NCBI RefSeq assembly: GCF_018860385.1
Contig: NZ_JAHKPH010000014.1
Span: forward strand, 573,983 to 637,982
Reading direction: 5' to 3'
DNA length: 64,000 nt
Source of the DNA: Reinekea forsetii
GTDB lineage: Bacteria; Pseudomonadota; Gammaproteobacteria; Pseudomonadales; Natronospirillaceae
Below, piece by piece: positions 9,052 to 18,288 of the stretch. The notes beneath the pieces are model-generated. The model worked only from the letters and a program-made list of their open reading frames with translations. It made no database searches and was not told the DNA's origin. The first letter of the stretch is position 1, and every line of letters begins with the position of its first letter. Made by a program: the position numbers and the translations under genes.

Positions 9052-9126
9052 GGCGAAGTTTAGCGTGCATGGATGCACTTGCAGCGACCGAGAATCAAAA
9101 GAGGAAGTGCGGTGCGACCCTGCCAC
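9052..9126 (+). repeat. 75-bp intergenic repeat, copy 2
   Basis: The second direct copy starts 101 bases after the first, with about four differences (for example GAAGTTTAGC versus GAAGCTTAGC and AATCAAAAG versus AATAAGAAG). The size, GC-rich palindromic nature and intergenic position resemble dispersed REP/MITE-type elements. Confidence 0.85.
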
Positions 9127-9267
9127 TAACTTTCAATTCAGTCGAGCATTTAAAACCTTATTATCCTTTAGTCTAGTATCGACCAAAGTCGAACAGCCAC
9201 CAAACGATTCAATTGATAGCTTTAGAGTGCTTATCTCCATCACAAAAACAATATCGGAGGGGACGCG

Positions 9268-9540
9268 ATGAGCTTTGAATCAAAAGAACACGCCAAACAG
9301 TATTGGCGAGAAAACGTAAAACTGATGCTGACTTTACTCGTAGTATGGTTTGCAGTGTCATACGGCGCTGGCATATTGCTGGTAGACGTACTGAACGAAA
9401 TCCGCTTCTTTGGCTTCAAACTGGGGTTCTGGTTTGCACAGCAAGGATCAATTTATACATTTATCGTATTAATCTTCGTCTATGTGAAAAAGATGAATGC
9501 GCTTGATCGTAAATATAACGTTCAAGAAGACGAGGAGTAA
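9268..9540 (+). CDS. DUF4212 small subunit of sodium/solute symporter
   Basis: A 90-residue protein with two transmembrane helices (about 18-38 and 50-73) and a charged C-terminus. This is the DUF4212 family, described as the small partner of VC_2705-type sodium:solute symporters. The symporter gene starts four bases after its stop. GGAGGGG upstream of the ATG is a strong ribosome site. It probably assists assembly or activity of the acetate-type transporter. Confidence 0.9.
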   Translation: MSFESKEHAKQYWRENVKLMLTLLVVWFAVSYGAGILLVDVLNEIRFFGFKLGFWFAQQGSIYTFIVLIFVYVKKMNALDRKYNVQEDEE

Positions 9541-9544
9541 TAGA

Positions 9545-11248
9545 ATGGATGTACAAACACTCACTTACTTATTAGTTGGCGCATCTTTCGCGTTGTATAT
9601 CGGTATTGCCATTTGGGCACGTGCCGGATCAACATCCGACTTCTACGTTGCCGGTGGAGGCATTCCGCCCGTCGCTAACGGCATGGCGACAGCGGCCGAT
9701 TGGATGTCAGCCGCGTCTTGGATATCTATGGCCGGTATCATTTCATTTGCCGGTTACGATGGCTCGGTTTATCTCATGGGTTGGACAGGTGGCTACGTGT
9801 TACTCGCGTTATGCTTAGCGCCTTACTTGCGCAAATTTGGCAAGTTTACCGTCCCAGATTTTATCGGCGATCGTTACTATAGCCAAACGGCAAGAACCAT
9901 TGCTGTTGTCTGTGCCATCTTCATATCATTCACATACGTTGCCGGTCAGATGCGCGGCGTAGGGGTGGTATTTTCTCGATTCTTAGAAGTACCAGTGAAT
10001 ACCGGTGTTGTCATTGGTATGATCATCGTATTTTTCTACGCCGTATTAGGTGGCATGAAAGGCATTACCTACACCCAGGTTGCGCAGTACTGCGTACTTA
10101 TTTTCGCTTTCATGGTACCCGCCATATTCATCTCGTTGTTGATGACGGGCAATCCAATTCCACAGCTTGGGTTTGGTGGTGAAGTCGCAGAAGGGGGCGT
10201 TTATTTGTTGGATAAACTCGATGGCTTATCAACTGAGCTAGGGTTTGCAGAATACACAGAAGGCACCAAGCCGATGATCGATGTGTTCTTCATCACGGCC
10301 GCACTAATGGTTGGTACGGCAGGCTTACCACACGTTATTGTTCGCTTCTTTACGGTACCTTCGGTAGCAGGTGCTCGTCGTTCAGCGGGTTGGGCATTGA
10401 TCTTCATCGCGATTTTATACACAACGGCACCTGCGGTTGCTGTATTCGCTCGAGTGAATATGATTAATACCATCAACGGTGCCGACGGAGCGGGAGCGCT
10501 TTATTCGGAAGCTCCAAGCTGGATAAACAGTTGGGAAACCACAGGCTTAATCAGCTGGGAAGACAAAAACAATGATGGCCGCATGTTTTATGCCGCAGAT
10601 GAGCGGAATGAAATGAAAATTGACCGCGACATCATGGTATTGGCTAACCCAGAAATTGCTGAATTGCCAAACTGGGTGATAGCCTTAGTAGCAGCCGGTG
10701 GTTTAGCTGCTGCGTTATCAACAGCGGCTGGCTTACTATTGGTGATATCAACCTCGATCTCCCATGACTTACTGAAACGGAACCTGATGCCAAATATAAC
10801 CGAAAAGCAGGAGCTGCTCTTTGCCAGGTTGAGCGCAGCGGCCGCGGTGATGGTAGCGGGTTACCTAGGCATCAACCCACCAGGCTTTGTAGCCCAGGTA
10901 GTCGCCTTTGCATTCGGCCTAGCCGCATCCAGTTTCTTCCCGGCCATTATCTTAGGTATTTTCCACAAAACCATGAACAAAGAAGGTGCGCTAAGCGGAA
11001 TGATCGTCGGTATTACTTTCACTGCGGCTTATATCATCTACTTTAAGTTCGTAAACCCAGCGGCTAACATTGCCGATAACTGGTGGTTTGGAATTTCACC
11101 AGAAGGCATTGGTACTCTAGGCATGATCCTAAACTTCATCGTTGCATTCACGGTTCATAAAGTAACTGGCAATGCACCAGAAGAAGTTCAAGACGTGGTA
11201 GAGAGTATTCGTTATCCAAAAGGCTCGGGCAGTGCGACGGCGCATTAA
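9545..11248 (+). CDS. Sodium:solute symporter, acetate (ActP/VC_2705) type
   Basis: A 567-residue SSS-family transporter with about 13 hydrophobic helices. It shows the family's N-terminal substrate/Na+ region (DFYVAGGGIPPVANGMA, about 29-45; AADWMSAASWISMAGI after it), the GLPHVIVRFFT segment and the AALSTAAGLLLVIS motif. It probably imports acetate or a similar monocarboxylate with Na+. The ATG at 9545 is chosen because GAGGAG lies just upstream, whereas extending upstream would overlap the DUF4212 gene. An extra periplasmic loop (about 325-380) is characteristic of the VC_2705 branch. Confidence 0.9.
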   Translation: MDVQTLTYLLVGASFALYIGIAIWARAGSTSDFYVAGGGIPPVANGMATAADWMSAASWISMAGIISFAGYDGSVYLMGWTGGYVLLALCLAPYLRKFGKFTVPDFIGDRYYSQTARTIAVVCAIFISFTYVAGQMRGVGVVFSRFLEVPVNTGVVIGMIIVFFYAVLGGMKGITYTQVAQYCVLIFAFMVPAIFISLLMTGNPIPQLGFGGEVAEGGVYLLDKLDGLSTELGFAEYTEGTKPMIDVFFITAALMVGTAGLPHVIVRFFTVPSVAGARRSAGWALIFIAILYTTAPAVAVFARVNMINTINGADGAGALYSEAPSWINSWETTGLISWEDKNNDGRMFYAADERNEMKIDRDIMVLANPEIAELPNWVIALVAAGGLAAALSTAAGLLLVISTSISHDLLKRNLMPNITEKQELLFARLSAAAAVMVAGYLGINPPGFVAQVVAFAFGLAASSFFPAIILGIFHKTMNKEGALSGMIVGITFTAAYIIYFKFVNPAANIADNWWFGISPEGIGTLGMILNFIVAFTVHKVTGNAPEEVQDVVESIRYPKGSGSATAH

Positions 11249-11269
11249 CCCTCACGCTAAATAATAACT

Positions 11270-11307
11270 AAAGCGCGCAGTTTAATAGCTTCGCGCTTTT
11301 TTTATTT
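11270..11307 (+). terminator. Rho-independent terminator after the symporter gene
   Basis: AAAGCGCG pairs with CGCGCTTT across a 14-base loop, followed by an uninterrupted T-run. It lies 22 bases after the symporter stop. Confidence 0.85.
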
Positions 11308-11373
11308 TAGCTCTAAGATAATACATCTACATTAAACCACCATCTTCTATGGCAAAGAGTTAAAGGTGTTTCG

Positions 11374-13233
11374 ATGACCGCTAACGCAGACGACTTAAAA
11401 GACATTACCGATTTTCTTGCGCAGACTCTGCCAATATCGGCTTTAACTGAAGCATCGCAGCTAGCTTTAGCCAAGCAACTAACCATCGCTTACTTTCCTA
11501 AAAGAAATACCAAACCTATTCCTATAGAAAAAAATGTTTACTTAGTGCGTTCCGGTGCATTTGAAATTGTAGATGAACATAAGAAGCTGGTAGACCGGTT
11601 AGGGGAGGGAGAATTCTTTGGCGTATCCTCTTTTTTAAATGACAATAACCCAAATCATCAGGTCTACGCCATTGAAGATTCCCTCGTTTATCAAATATCC
11701 CACGAATCTTTCGAAGCGTTGTTAAAGCGTGAAAAAAAGGTTGCCTACTTTTTTAAAAAATTAGCGAGCTACCGGTCAAATTTTGGATTGCATGAGTATT
11801 ATGAGTCCCCAGTGAATTTGCATGTGACACAAACGGTTGAGTCGTTGATCGAACAAGCCTTGGTGGCTTGCCAAAGCCGCGATTCCATTCAACAAGCGGC
11901 CCGATTAATGCGCGACAAAAAGGTCAGCTGTATCGTGATCGTCGATAACAACACCTTAACCGGCATTGTGACCGATCGTGATATCCGCAACCGAGTTGTC
12001 GCCAATGGTTTAGATATCGAATTTCCAGTATGTACTGTAGCAACAAGCGCACCCGTGACAATAAATGCCGATGCCGCCACCTTTGAAGCACAATTGATGA
12101 TGAGCCAAATGGGCGTTCATCATTTACCGGTCATAAAAAATAGCCAATTGCTTGGTGTAATTACGGCTACCGACATTGTGCGCTCCCACAGTGTGAGCAT
12201 GGTGCACTTAGTAGACCGTATACAAAGATCGGTGGGTTTAGAACAGGCCGAACAATTGCAGTCAAAGGTGATTGGACTGTTGAGTCATTGGATTCAAATT
12301 AATGTCTCCCCTCATGAAATTGGCGAGGCATTAGCGGTGATAGGCGATGCAGTTGTACGTAAAGCTATTTCTATAGCGCAATCAGAGCTGGGCGACCCAC
12401 CCATGGAGATTGCTTGGTTGGCATTTGGTTCGCAAGCCCGTAAAGAGCAATCTTTTACCTCAGATCAAGATAATGGTCTTATACTCGAGCGTGAACCGAA
12501 CGAAGCCGAATCCGAATACTTCTCTGTATTTTGCGAACGGGTATGCCAGATATTGGCGCTATTTGGTTACCCGTTATGCCCTGGCAATATTATGGCATCA
12601 AATCCGCGCTGGCGAAAAACCAAAGAGCAGTGGATTCATAATTTCATCCAATGGATCGAAACACCCAACCCTGATGCTTTGCTCAATGCCAGTATCTTTT
12701 TTGATATGCGGGTGATTCATGGGCAAAGGCAATGGCTTATGGATATTCATGCGGTTTTAAAGCCTCGGTTAGTCAAAGCCGACTTATTTTTAATGCATCT
12801 GACCAACAATGCGTTGCGCACCAGACCCCCGTTAGGCTTTTTTAGATCATTTATTGTTAAAGACAGTGGCGAGCATGAGCATGAGTTAGATATAAAACAT
12901 CAAGGCATTGCACTGATCAATGACATTGCGCGCATCGTTGCTTTGTCTGAGCAATGTACCGAAGCAGGAACCATAGAAAGATTAAATACCCTAGGCCATG
13001 CTGTGTTGTCGAGTTCAATTAAATCGAGCTTAATAGAGGCTTGGCTGTTGCTGAATGATCTCAAGCTAGAAAGCCAAGTAGAAAAAATCACCCATGGCGA
13101 ACAAGGCTCTAATTTTATAAACCCACAAGATTTAACCCCGTTACGAAAAGCGCATTTGAAAAACGCATTTAAAGCGATTGAAGGCGCGCAAAGATCATTA
13201 GCGTTAACATACTTAAGAGTGGGTGGGCTCTAA
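11374..13233 (+). CDS. cNMP-binding/CBS/DUF294 nucleotidyltransferase-like protein
   Basis: The 619-residue cytoplasmic protein has a cyclic-nucleotide-binding-like domain (about 20-130), a tandem CBS pair (about 160-280, with TGIVTDRDIRNRVV and LGVITATDIVRS), then a DUF294 nucleotidyltransferase-like domain with the FGSQARKEQ...SDQDNG motif near 352-368, and a C-terminal helical substrate-binding domain. Genes of this type are commonly found beside DUF4212/ActP symporters and a DnaQ-like exonuclease, exactly as here, and are thought to be signalling proteins. The nucleotide transferred and the target are unknown. Its end overlaps the exonuclease start. Confidence 0.88.
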   Translation: MTANADDLKDITDFLAQTLPISALTEASQLALAKQLTIAYFPKRNTKPIPIEKNVYLVRSGAFEIVDEHKKLVDRLGEGEFFGVSSFLNDNNPNHQVYAIEDSLVYQISHESFEALLKREKKVAYFFKKLASYRSNFGLHEYYESPVNLHVTQTVESLIEQALVACQSRDSIQQAARLMRDKKVSCIVIVDNNTLTGIVTDRDIRNRVVANGLDIEFPVCTVATSAPVTINADAATFEAQLMMSQMGVHHLPVIKNSQLLGVITATDIVRSHSVSMVHLVDRIQRSVGLEQAEQLQSKVIGLLSHWIQINVSPHEIGEALAVIGDAVVRKAISIAQSELGDPPMEIAWLAFGSQARKEQSFTSDQDNGLILEREPNEAESEYFSVFCERVCQILALFGYPLCPGNIMASNPRWRKTKEQWIHNFIQWIETPNPDALLNASIFFDMRVIHGQRQWLMDIHAVLKPRLVKADLFLMHLTNNALRTRPPLGFFRSFIVKDSGEHEHELDIKHQGIALINDIARIVALSEQCTEAGTIERLNTLGHAVLSSSIKSSLIEAWLLLNDLKLESQVEKITHGEQGSNFINPQDLTPLRKAHLKNAFKAIEGAQRSLALTYLRVGGL

Positions 13234-13801
13234 CGTGTTTTTCAAAAAACAAACGCCGTTTCTAACTTCAACTTACCTAGTCTGCGATTTAGAACTTACC
13301 GGGCTAAACCCGGAAGAAGACAGCATTATCAGTGCGGGTACGATTCTGGTACATAATGGTCAAATTGAAGTTGCCAGTGCGGAGCATCACTACTTTTTGC
13401 CCACCACCTTGCTGGCCGACGACGTCACAAACTCCGCGCACATTCACATGATTACCGATGAACAACGAGAACAAAATGGCATAGAAATTTCGGCCTGGTT
13501 ATCAGATCTCGGTTCTCGTCTATTGGCCGATGCCTGGGTGTTTCATCATGCACCCATTGATCTAAAATTTCTAACAATGACCAGCCAAAGACTCAATATT
13601 TCACTGCCAAAGGTGCCCATTGTCGATACGCTCATTCAAGAGCAAAAGCGCCATAAAGCACAACTATTAGAAAGCCATTCTCAGCTGAGCTTGAACGCCT
13701 GCCGTGCACGATACGGGCTTCCCGTTTATCGGCAACACCATGCCCTCAGCGATGCCTTAGCCACAGCCGAGTTGTGGTTGGCACAAAACAGCGTTCAATG
13801 A
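13223..13801 (+). CDS. DnaQ-like 3'-5' exonuclease
   Basis: A 192-residue DEDDh-type exonuclease domain. ExoI is CDLELTGLNP with the DxE pair, ExoII contains FHHAPIDLKFL, and ExoIII ends HHALSDALATAELW with the catalytic His and Asp. It resembles stand-alone epsilon-like proteins rather than the polymerase III subunit. I use GTG at 13223, overlapping the DUF294 gene by 11 bases; GTG at 13235 is a possible alternative start. It is co-transcribed with the CBS/DUF294 gene, a pairing seen in many gammaproteobacteria; the connection is not understood. Confidence 0.85.
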   Translation: MGSNVFFKKQTPFLTSTYLVCDLELTGLNPEEDSIISAGTILVHNGQIEVASAEHHYFLPTTLLADDVTNSAHIHMITDEQREQNGIEISAWLSDLGSRLLADAWVFHHAPIDLKFLTMTSQRLNISLPKVPIVDTLIQEQKRHKAQLLESHSQLSLNACRARYGLPVYRQHHALSDALATAELWLAQNSVQ

Positions 13802-13904
13802 AATAGAACAGCGTTACTTTTGAAATTAAATGTAACGTCCCCTTTGAAGCTGGTTTCACCGACTATAATGCTCTGCTATCGCATCATGTAAAAAGGAGCA
13901 GGTT

Positions 13905-14870
13905 ATGGCCAACCTCGTGCAAATCAACCCCGATCATCAGAAGGAGCAAATGAGACTTGATGCTGTACATGCTCTAAAACTTGGAAACCTAGAAGTTCAG
14001 GAAAGGCTGGATAGAATCACGCGAATCGCCAAAAGAATGTTTGCCGTTAAAATGGCCGATTTTTCTTTAATTAGGCAGCGTGATCAACAAATGGTTTCAG
14101 TCTCTGGTGGGTTTCATTCTACCATTCCAAAGGAGCATTCTTTCGCAGCCTATGCACTGCATAAACATGAAATATTTTATGTCCCTGATACGCTAAAAGA
14201 TGATCGCTTTTCAGGAAACCCGCAGGTTGTCAGCCAGCCTAAAATTCGGTTTTTTGCTACCTGTCCAATTCAAACCAGTGCAGGTCAGCGCGTTGGTGCA
14301 TTAACACTTTCCGATACCGAGCCGCGAACCCTCAATGCACACGAACAATCGATACTGAAAGACTTAGCCGAAATGTTTGAAAATGAATTGTCGTTTTCAA
14401 GTCTTGCAACGCTCGATCGATCCACCAACATGGTTATGAACCAAGGCTTTTATTCGATAGCGGAACAAAGTTTAAAAGGATGCCATCGTAATCATAACCC
14501 AGCAGTGATGATTGTTTTTAAATTACACGATGCCGTGGCGAACATATCTGAACCAAGATCTGTAAATACAGAAAAAAATGTTAAAACATTTGCAGAACAC
14601 TTAAAGCGAATGTTTCGTCAGTCGGATGTAGTCGGACGTCTAGATCAAGATGAATTTGCGGCATTACTCATTAACGCTCGGTGCGAGCAAGTGCTGTTTA
14701 TGATTAAAAAATTACAAGCACGCCTAGATGCTTATAACAAAGATGCCAAATTAAAGATTCCCCTTGAATTTTCATATTCAATGGCCGAATTCGATCCAGA
14801 GCACCCTGTAAAAACAGAATTGTTGATGGCTAACGCCCATGGTAAATCAGCAGCAGCGGTCGGCTTTTAA
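13905..14870 (+). CDS. GAF domain protein with degenerate GGDEF domain
   Basis: The 321-residue soluble protein carries a GAF domain (about 28-165) with the FAAYALHKHEIFYVPDTLKDD segment typical of GAF sensors (pattern only), then a GGDEF-fold region. The active-site loop reads RLDQDEFAALL (about 245-255) instead of GGDEF, so catalysis is unlikely. It could bind c-di-GMP or GTP, or act as a scaffold. GGAGCAGG upstream of the ATG is a clear ribosome site. Monocistronic. Confidence 0.8.
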   Translation: MANLVQINPDHQKEQMRLDAVHALKLGNLEVQERLDRITRIAKRMFAVKMADFSLIRQRDQQMVSVSGGFHSTIPKEHSFAAYALHKHEIFYVPDTLKDDRFSGNPQVVSQPKIRFFATCPIQTSAGQRVGALTLSDTEPRTLNAHEQSILKDLAEMFENELSFSSLATLDRSTNMVMNQGFYSIAEQSLKGCHRNHNPAVMIVFKLHDAVANISEPRSVNTEKNVKTFAEHLKRMFRQSDVVGRLDQDEFAALLINARCEQVLFMIKKLQARLDAYNKDAKLKIPLEFSYSMAEFDPEHPVKTELLMANAHGKSAAAVGF

Positions 14871-14974
14871 AGTCTCAAGTAAATAAGCCTTACTCTTGAG
14901 CAAAAGTTAACAGTACTTGGCAAAAGCACTGAGGGTGATTAGAGTTGCTGTACTTTAATCATCAGCAGAACTTT

Positions 14975-15766
14975 ATGACCACACTTGATTCATTATTGCA
15001 GCAAGCCAAACATGGCCAAACTATGTCTGTACCGGCTTCTTGGGGCCAAGGCCGTACGGTTTTTGGCGGGCTCAGTGCAGCATTATTAAACAGTGCAATG
15101 GCATACGAATTGGCCGATTCTCGGCATTTAAGAGCACAAACGACCCAGTTTATTGGTCCATTAAATTTAGACGAGCCCTTTTTGGTTGAAGTTGAGCACT
15201 TACGCGATGGTAAAAACGTGACTCAAATGCAGGCTCGGTTGCTGCAACGCGATAGAGTCGCAGTGCAGGCTATGGCTGCATTTGGAACCGATCGTGAATC
15301 TAAAGCGAAGTTTCAACCCGAAGTTGCAGTGCTTTCTGAGCCGCCGTTAAAACCCAACTGGATCCCTCAGATTCCGAAAGTTACGCCGAAGTTTCAGCGT
15401 TATATCGATTTAAAGATAGACGAAGGCGGTTACCCCTTCACAGGCAAATCTAACCCTTACTATCGAGGATGGATGCGGCTGAGTACAGCGCCCTCAGTGC
15501 TCACCGATGCGCATATCATCGCGCTGTTGGACGTTTGGCCGCCGACTGTATTGCAAATGTTAAAGTGGCCCGCTCCGGCCAGCACGTTAAGCTGGAATGT
15601 AGAGTTCACCCATCCTCACCCAGAAATTGCAAATGACGACTGGCTTGCTTACGAGTGTAAAACTCGCCAAGCAGGCGAAGGGTATGCGCATACCGAAGCC
15701 ACCATTTGTGCCCCAAATGGGCAAATGATTGCTTTGAGCCGTCAAACCGTTACCGTTTTTGATTAA
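14975..15766 (+). CDS. Acyl-CoA thioesterase family (TesB/4HBT_3-like) protein
   Basis: A 263-residue double hot-dog protein. The N-terminal half has WGQGRTVFGGLSAALL (about 29-44), the pattern of TesB-like thioesterases, and the second half ends with AHTEATICAPNGQMIALSRQ. It would hydrolyse acyl-CoA thioesters. I prefer ATG 14975 over a TTG ten codons upstream. It precedes the MoxR gene by 11 bases, so they may be co-transcribed. Confidence 0.8.
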   Translation: MTTLDSLLQQAKHGQTMSVPASWGQGRTVFGGLSAALLNSAMAYELADSRHLRAQTTQFIGPLNLDEPFLVEVEHLRDGKNVTQMQARLLQRDRVAVQAMAAFGTDRESKAKFQPEVAVLSEPPLKPNWIPQIPKVTPKFQRYIDLKIDEGGYPFTGKSNPYYRGWMRLSTAPSVLTDAHIIALLDVWPPTVLQMLKWPAPASTLSWNVEFTHPHPEIANDDWLAYECKTRQAGEGYAHTEATICAPNGQMIALSRQTVTVFD

Positions 15767-15777
15767 AAGGCACTCTT

Positions 15778-16620
15778 ATGAGTTTTGAAAGTACCGAAAA
15801 ATATATCGCCTCATCTGAACTTAGTGCAGCTGTTAACGCTGCTGTAGCATTGGAGCGTCCGCTTCTTATTAAGGGAGAACCAGGAACTGGTAAAACCCTA
15901 TTAGCAGAAGAAGTGGCGAAATCCTTAGGTCTTGAATTAATTCAATGGCACGTAAAATCGACAACCAAAGCGCAGCAGGGCTTGTACGAATACGATGCTG
16001 TGACACGACTACGAGACAGTCAGCTCGGAGTCGAAGGGGTAGATGATGTTAGAAATTACATTCGCAAAGGTAAAATCTGGCAAGCATTTGCCAGTGAAAA
16101 GCGGACGGTGTTGTTAATTGATGAAGTAGACAAGGCCGACATTGAATTCCCAAATGATTTGTTAGTTGAATTAGATCGTATGGAGTTCCATGTTTATGAA
16201 ACCGGCGAGACAATAAAAGCCATTCATCGACCGATTATCATTATTACATCCAACAATGAAAAAGAGCTGCCCGATGCATTCTTGCGCCGCTGCTTTTTTC
16301 ACTACATTAATTTCCCAGACGCCCAAACCCTAAAAAGCATTGTTGATGTGCATTACCCAAATGCTCAAGGCATGCTAGTTAAACGGGCGTTGGAGATATT
16401 TTTTGATATTCGCAATGTGCCAGGTTTAAAAAAGCGTCCATCAACGTCCGAATTAATCGACTGGTTAAAGCTATTAATTAGCGATGAACTGAGCGCTGAA
16501 GAAATAAAAACAGGCACTTTCACTTCAGCATTGCCACCCTTGTTTGGCGCTTTGCTTAAAAATGAACAAGATGTGCAACTTTTAGAGCGGTTAGCCTTTA
16601 TGTCTCGTCGGGAAAGTTAA
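15778..16620 (+). CDS. MoxR-family AAA+ ATPase
   Basis: A 280-residue AAA+ ATPase of the MoxR group, chaperone-like enzymes that mature or insert cofactors into partner proteins together with a VWA protein. Walker A is GEPGTGKT (33-40), Walker B is LLIDEVDKAD (112-121), sensor 1 is IITSNNEKELPDAFLRRC with the Arg finger pair. The VWA partner gene starts two bases after its stop. The client protein is not encoded in view. Confidence 0.92.
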   Translation: MSFESTEKYIASSELSAAVNAAVALERPLLIKGEPGTGKTLLAEEVAKSLGLELIQWHVKSTTKAQQGLYEYDAVTRLRDSQLGVEGVDDVRNYIRKGKIWQAFASEKRTVLLIDEVDKADIEFPNDLLVELDRMEFHVYETGETIKAIHRPIIIITSNNEKELPDAFLRRCFFHYINFPDAQTLKSIVDVHYPNAQGMLVKRALEIFFDIRNVPGLKKRPSTSELIDWLKLLISDELSAEEIKTGTFTSALPPLFGALLKNEQDVQLLERLAFMSRRES

Positions 16621-16622
16621 GC

Positions 16623-17795
16623 ATGTTGGTTCAGTTTTTACTGCACATGAAACACAGCGGGCTAAAGGTAACAACGACTGAGTGGCTTGATCTTATTGCC
16701 GCACTGCAAGTGTGTGAAAAGATCAATACGGTCGACGGCTTTTATCAGTTAGCGCGCACCTGTTTGGTGAAAGATGAGAGTCTATACGATAAATTTGACC
16801 AAGCCTTTGGTCGATTCTTTGAAGGGGTTAGGGCGTTGCCAGACCCCTTTGATTTTGACTTACCTGAAGATTGGCTTAATAACCCAACGTTAAACCACTT
16901 TAGTGAAGAAGAAAAAGCCGCAATAGAAGCGATGGGCGGTCTCGAAAAACTCATTGAAGTGCTCAACGAACGCTTAAAGGAACAAAAAGAGCGTCATGAG
17001 GGCGGTTCTAAATGGATCGGCACTGGCGGAACCAGTCCATTCGGGCATTCCGGCTATAACCCAGAAGGCGTTCGAATTGGCGGGCCTTCTAAGCATAAAA
17101 GGGCGGTTAAGGTATGGGAGCAACGGCAATATAAAAACTTAGACAGTGATGTAGAGTTGGGCACCCGAAATATTAAAGTAGCCCTAAGGGCATTACGAAA
17201 CTTTGCTCGTACAGGCAGCTCAGACGAGCTCGACTTAGACGATACCATCCGTTCGACCGCAAAAAATGCTGGCCTACTTGACGTAAAAATGAGACCAGAG
17301 CGGCACAATGCGGTCAAAGTTTTATTGTTACTGGATGTTGGCGGCTCTATGGATTTTCACGTCAAAGAAAGTGAAGAATTATTTTCAGCCTGCCAAAGTG
17401 AGTTTAAGCACCTTAAACATTATTACTTCCATAATTTCATCTACGACCATTTGTGGCAAGACAATAAGTTGCATCGCCAACACCTAACGTCTTTAGTTGA
17501 TGTTTTACGTACCTACGGAAAAGACTATAAGCTTATCATCGTCGGCGATGCATCAATGTCACCTTATGAGATTGTCTCGCCGTTTGGCAGTATCGATTTC
17601 ATGAATGAGCGACCTGGTAGCTACTATTTCAAACAGTTATTTGAGCATTTTGACAAAGCTATTTGGTTAAACCCGACACCGGAATCTCAATGGAATTACG
17701 TACAAAGCATTGGTATTGTCGAAAAGCTTATGGATAAGAAAATGTATCCCCTAACTGTCGAGGGCATCACTCAAGGCATTAGGTCGCTCACTTAA
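16623..17795 (+). CDS. VWA domain (CoxE-like) partner of MoxR ATPase
   Basis: A 390-residue protein of the MoxR-associated VWA family. The N-terminal half is helical with a charged middle region and a Gly-rich segment ([20 protein letters not shown], about 120-140). The C-terminal von Willebrand A fold carries the metal site [10 protein letters not shown] (about 236-245). The MIDAS reads DxGxS rather than DxSxS, as I recall for this subfamily. It works with the ATPase encoded immediately upstream. Its stop overlaps the convergent ogt gene by four bases. Confidence 0.88.
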   Translation: MLVQFLLHMKHSGLKVTTTEWLDLIAALQVCEKINTVDGFYQLARTCLVKDESLYDKFDQAFGRFFEGVRALPDPFDFDLPEDWLNNPTLNHFSEEEKAAIEAMGGLEKLIEVLNERLKEQKERHEGGSKWIGTGGTSPFGHSGYNPEGVRIGGPSKHKRAVKVWEQRQYKNLDSDVELGTRNIKVALRALRNFARTGSSDELDLDDTIRSTAKNAGLLDVKMRPERHNAVKVLLLLDVGGSMDFHVKESEELFSACQSEFKHLKHYYFHNFIYDHLWQDNKLHRQHLTSLVDVLRTYGKDYKLIIVGDASMSPYEIVSPFGSIDFMNERPGSYYFKQLFEHFDKAIWLNPTPESQWNYVQSIGIVEKLMDKKMYPLTVEGITQGIRSLT

Positions 17796-18277
17796 ACATC
17801 CAACAAGCAACCTTCGTGTTTTAACAACCAAAGCTTGCGCTCTAACCCGCCAGCATAACCAGTCAGTGTCCCGTTTGAGCCTATCACTCGGTGGCATGGA
17901 ACGATAATGGAGATTGGGTTTTTACCGTTTGCCGCTCCAACCGCTCGAACCGCCTTTGGGTTTTGGATCACGGTGGCGAGTTCGGTATAGCTTGCGGACC
18001 GACCGAAAGGGATTTCAGTGAGCGCACGCCAAACCGATTGCTGAAAGGCCGTGCCATTGGCCGCTAGCGGTAAATTAAACTCAGTAAGAGCGCCGTCAAA
18101 ATAGCCTTCAAGTTGAGCAACGGTTTCCGACAATACCGGGTGAGTAGTACTGAACTCACCCAACGATTTCGCTTTCGTGGTGTGTGTTTCAAACCAGGCT
18201 CCCGCTAAACCCTGATCACTGGCAAGCAGTGTAATTTCACCCAAAGGTGAGTTCATAAAACAATGAAAAAGTTGCAT
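17792..18277 (-). CDS. ogt: Methylated-DNA-[protein]-cysteine S-methyltransferase
   Basis: A 161-residue suicide repair enzyme that transfers alkyl groups from O6-alkylguanine to its own Cys128, in the signature [10 protein letters not shown]. The Asn/Arg-finger region [11 protein letters not shown] and the C-terminal [13 protein letters not shown] are also present. It lacks the Ada zinc domain, as expected for Ogt. It lies 11 bases after the Ada-AlkA gene on the same strand, forming an alkylation-repair operon. Confidence 0.95.
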   Translation of the reverse strand: MQLFHCFMNSPLGEITLLASDQGLAGAWFETHTTKAKSLGEFSTTHPVLSETVAQLEGYFDGALTEFNLPLAANGTAFQQSVWRALTEIPFGRSASYTELATVIQNPKAVRAVGAANGKNPISIIVPCHRVIGSNGTLTGYAGGLERKLWLLKHEGCLLDV

Positions 18278-18288
18278 CCTATAATTAC

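Larger units (their letters stand above)
8840..9267. other. Repeat-containing intergenic region
   Basis: This 428-base gap holds two direct 75-bp repeats and one inverted partial copy (listed separately). Short open frames here begin with MHAKLR in each repeat and reflect the repeat sequence, not genes. The promoter of the downstream symporter operon must lie between about 9127 and 9250. Confidence 0.7.

Noticed and set aside
8778..9271. Several short frames in the repeat region
   Set aside because: They repeat the same MHAKLR-type start because of the 75-bp repeats and lack ribosome sites.
14874..14904. Possible hairpin after the GAF/GGDEF gene
   Set aside because: CTCAAG/CTTGAG arms have an internal mismatch and no T-run.
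16623..17795. VWA protein as having a broken metal site (DVGGS instead of DxSxS)
   Set aside because: As far as I recall, DxGxS is common in MoxR-associated VWA proteins, so it is not treated as a defect.
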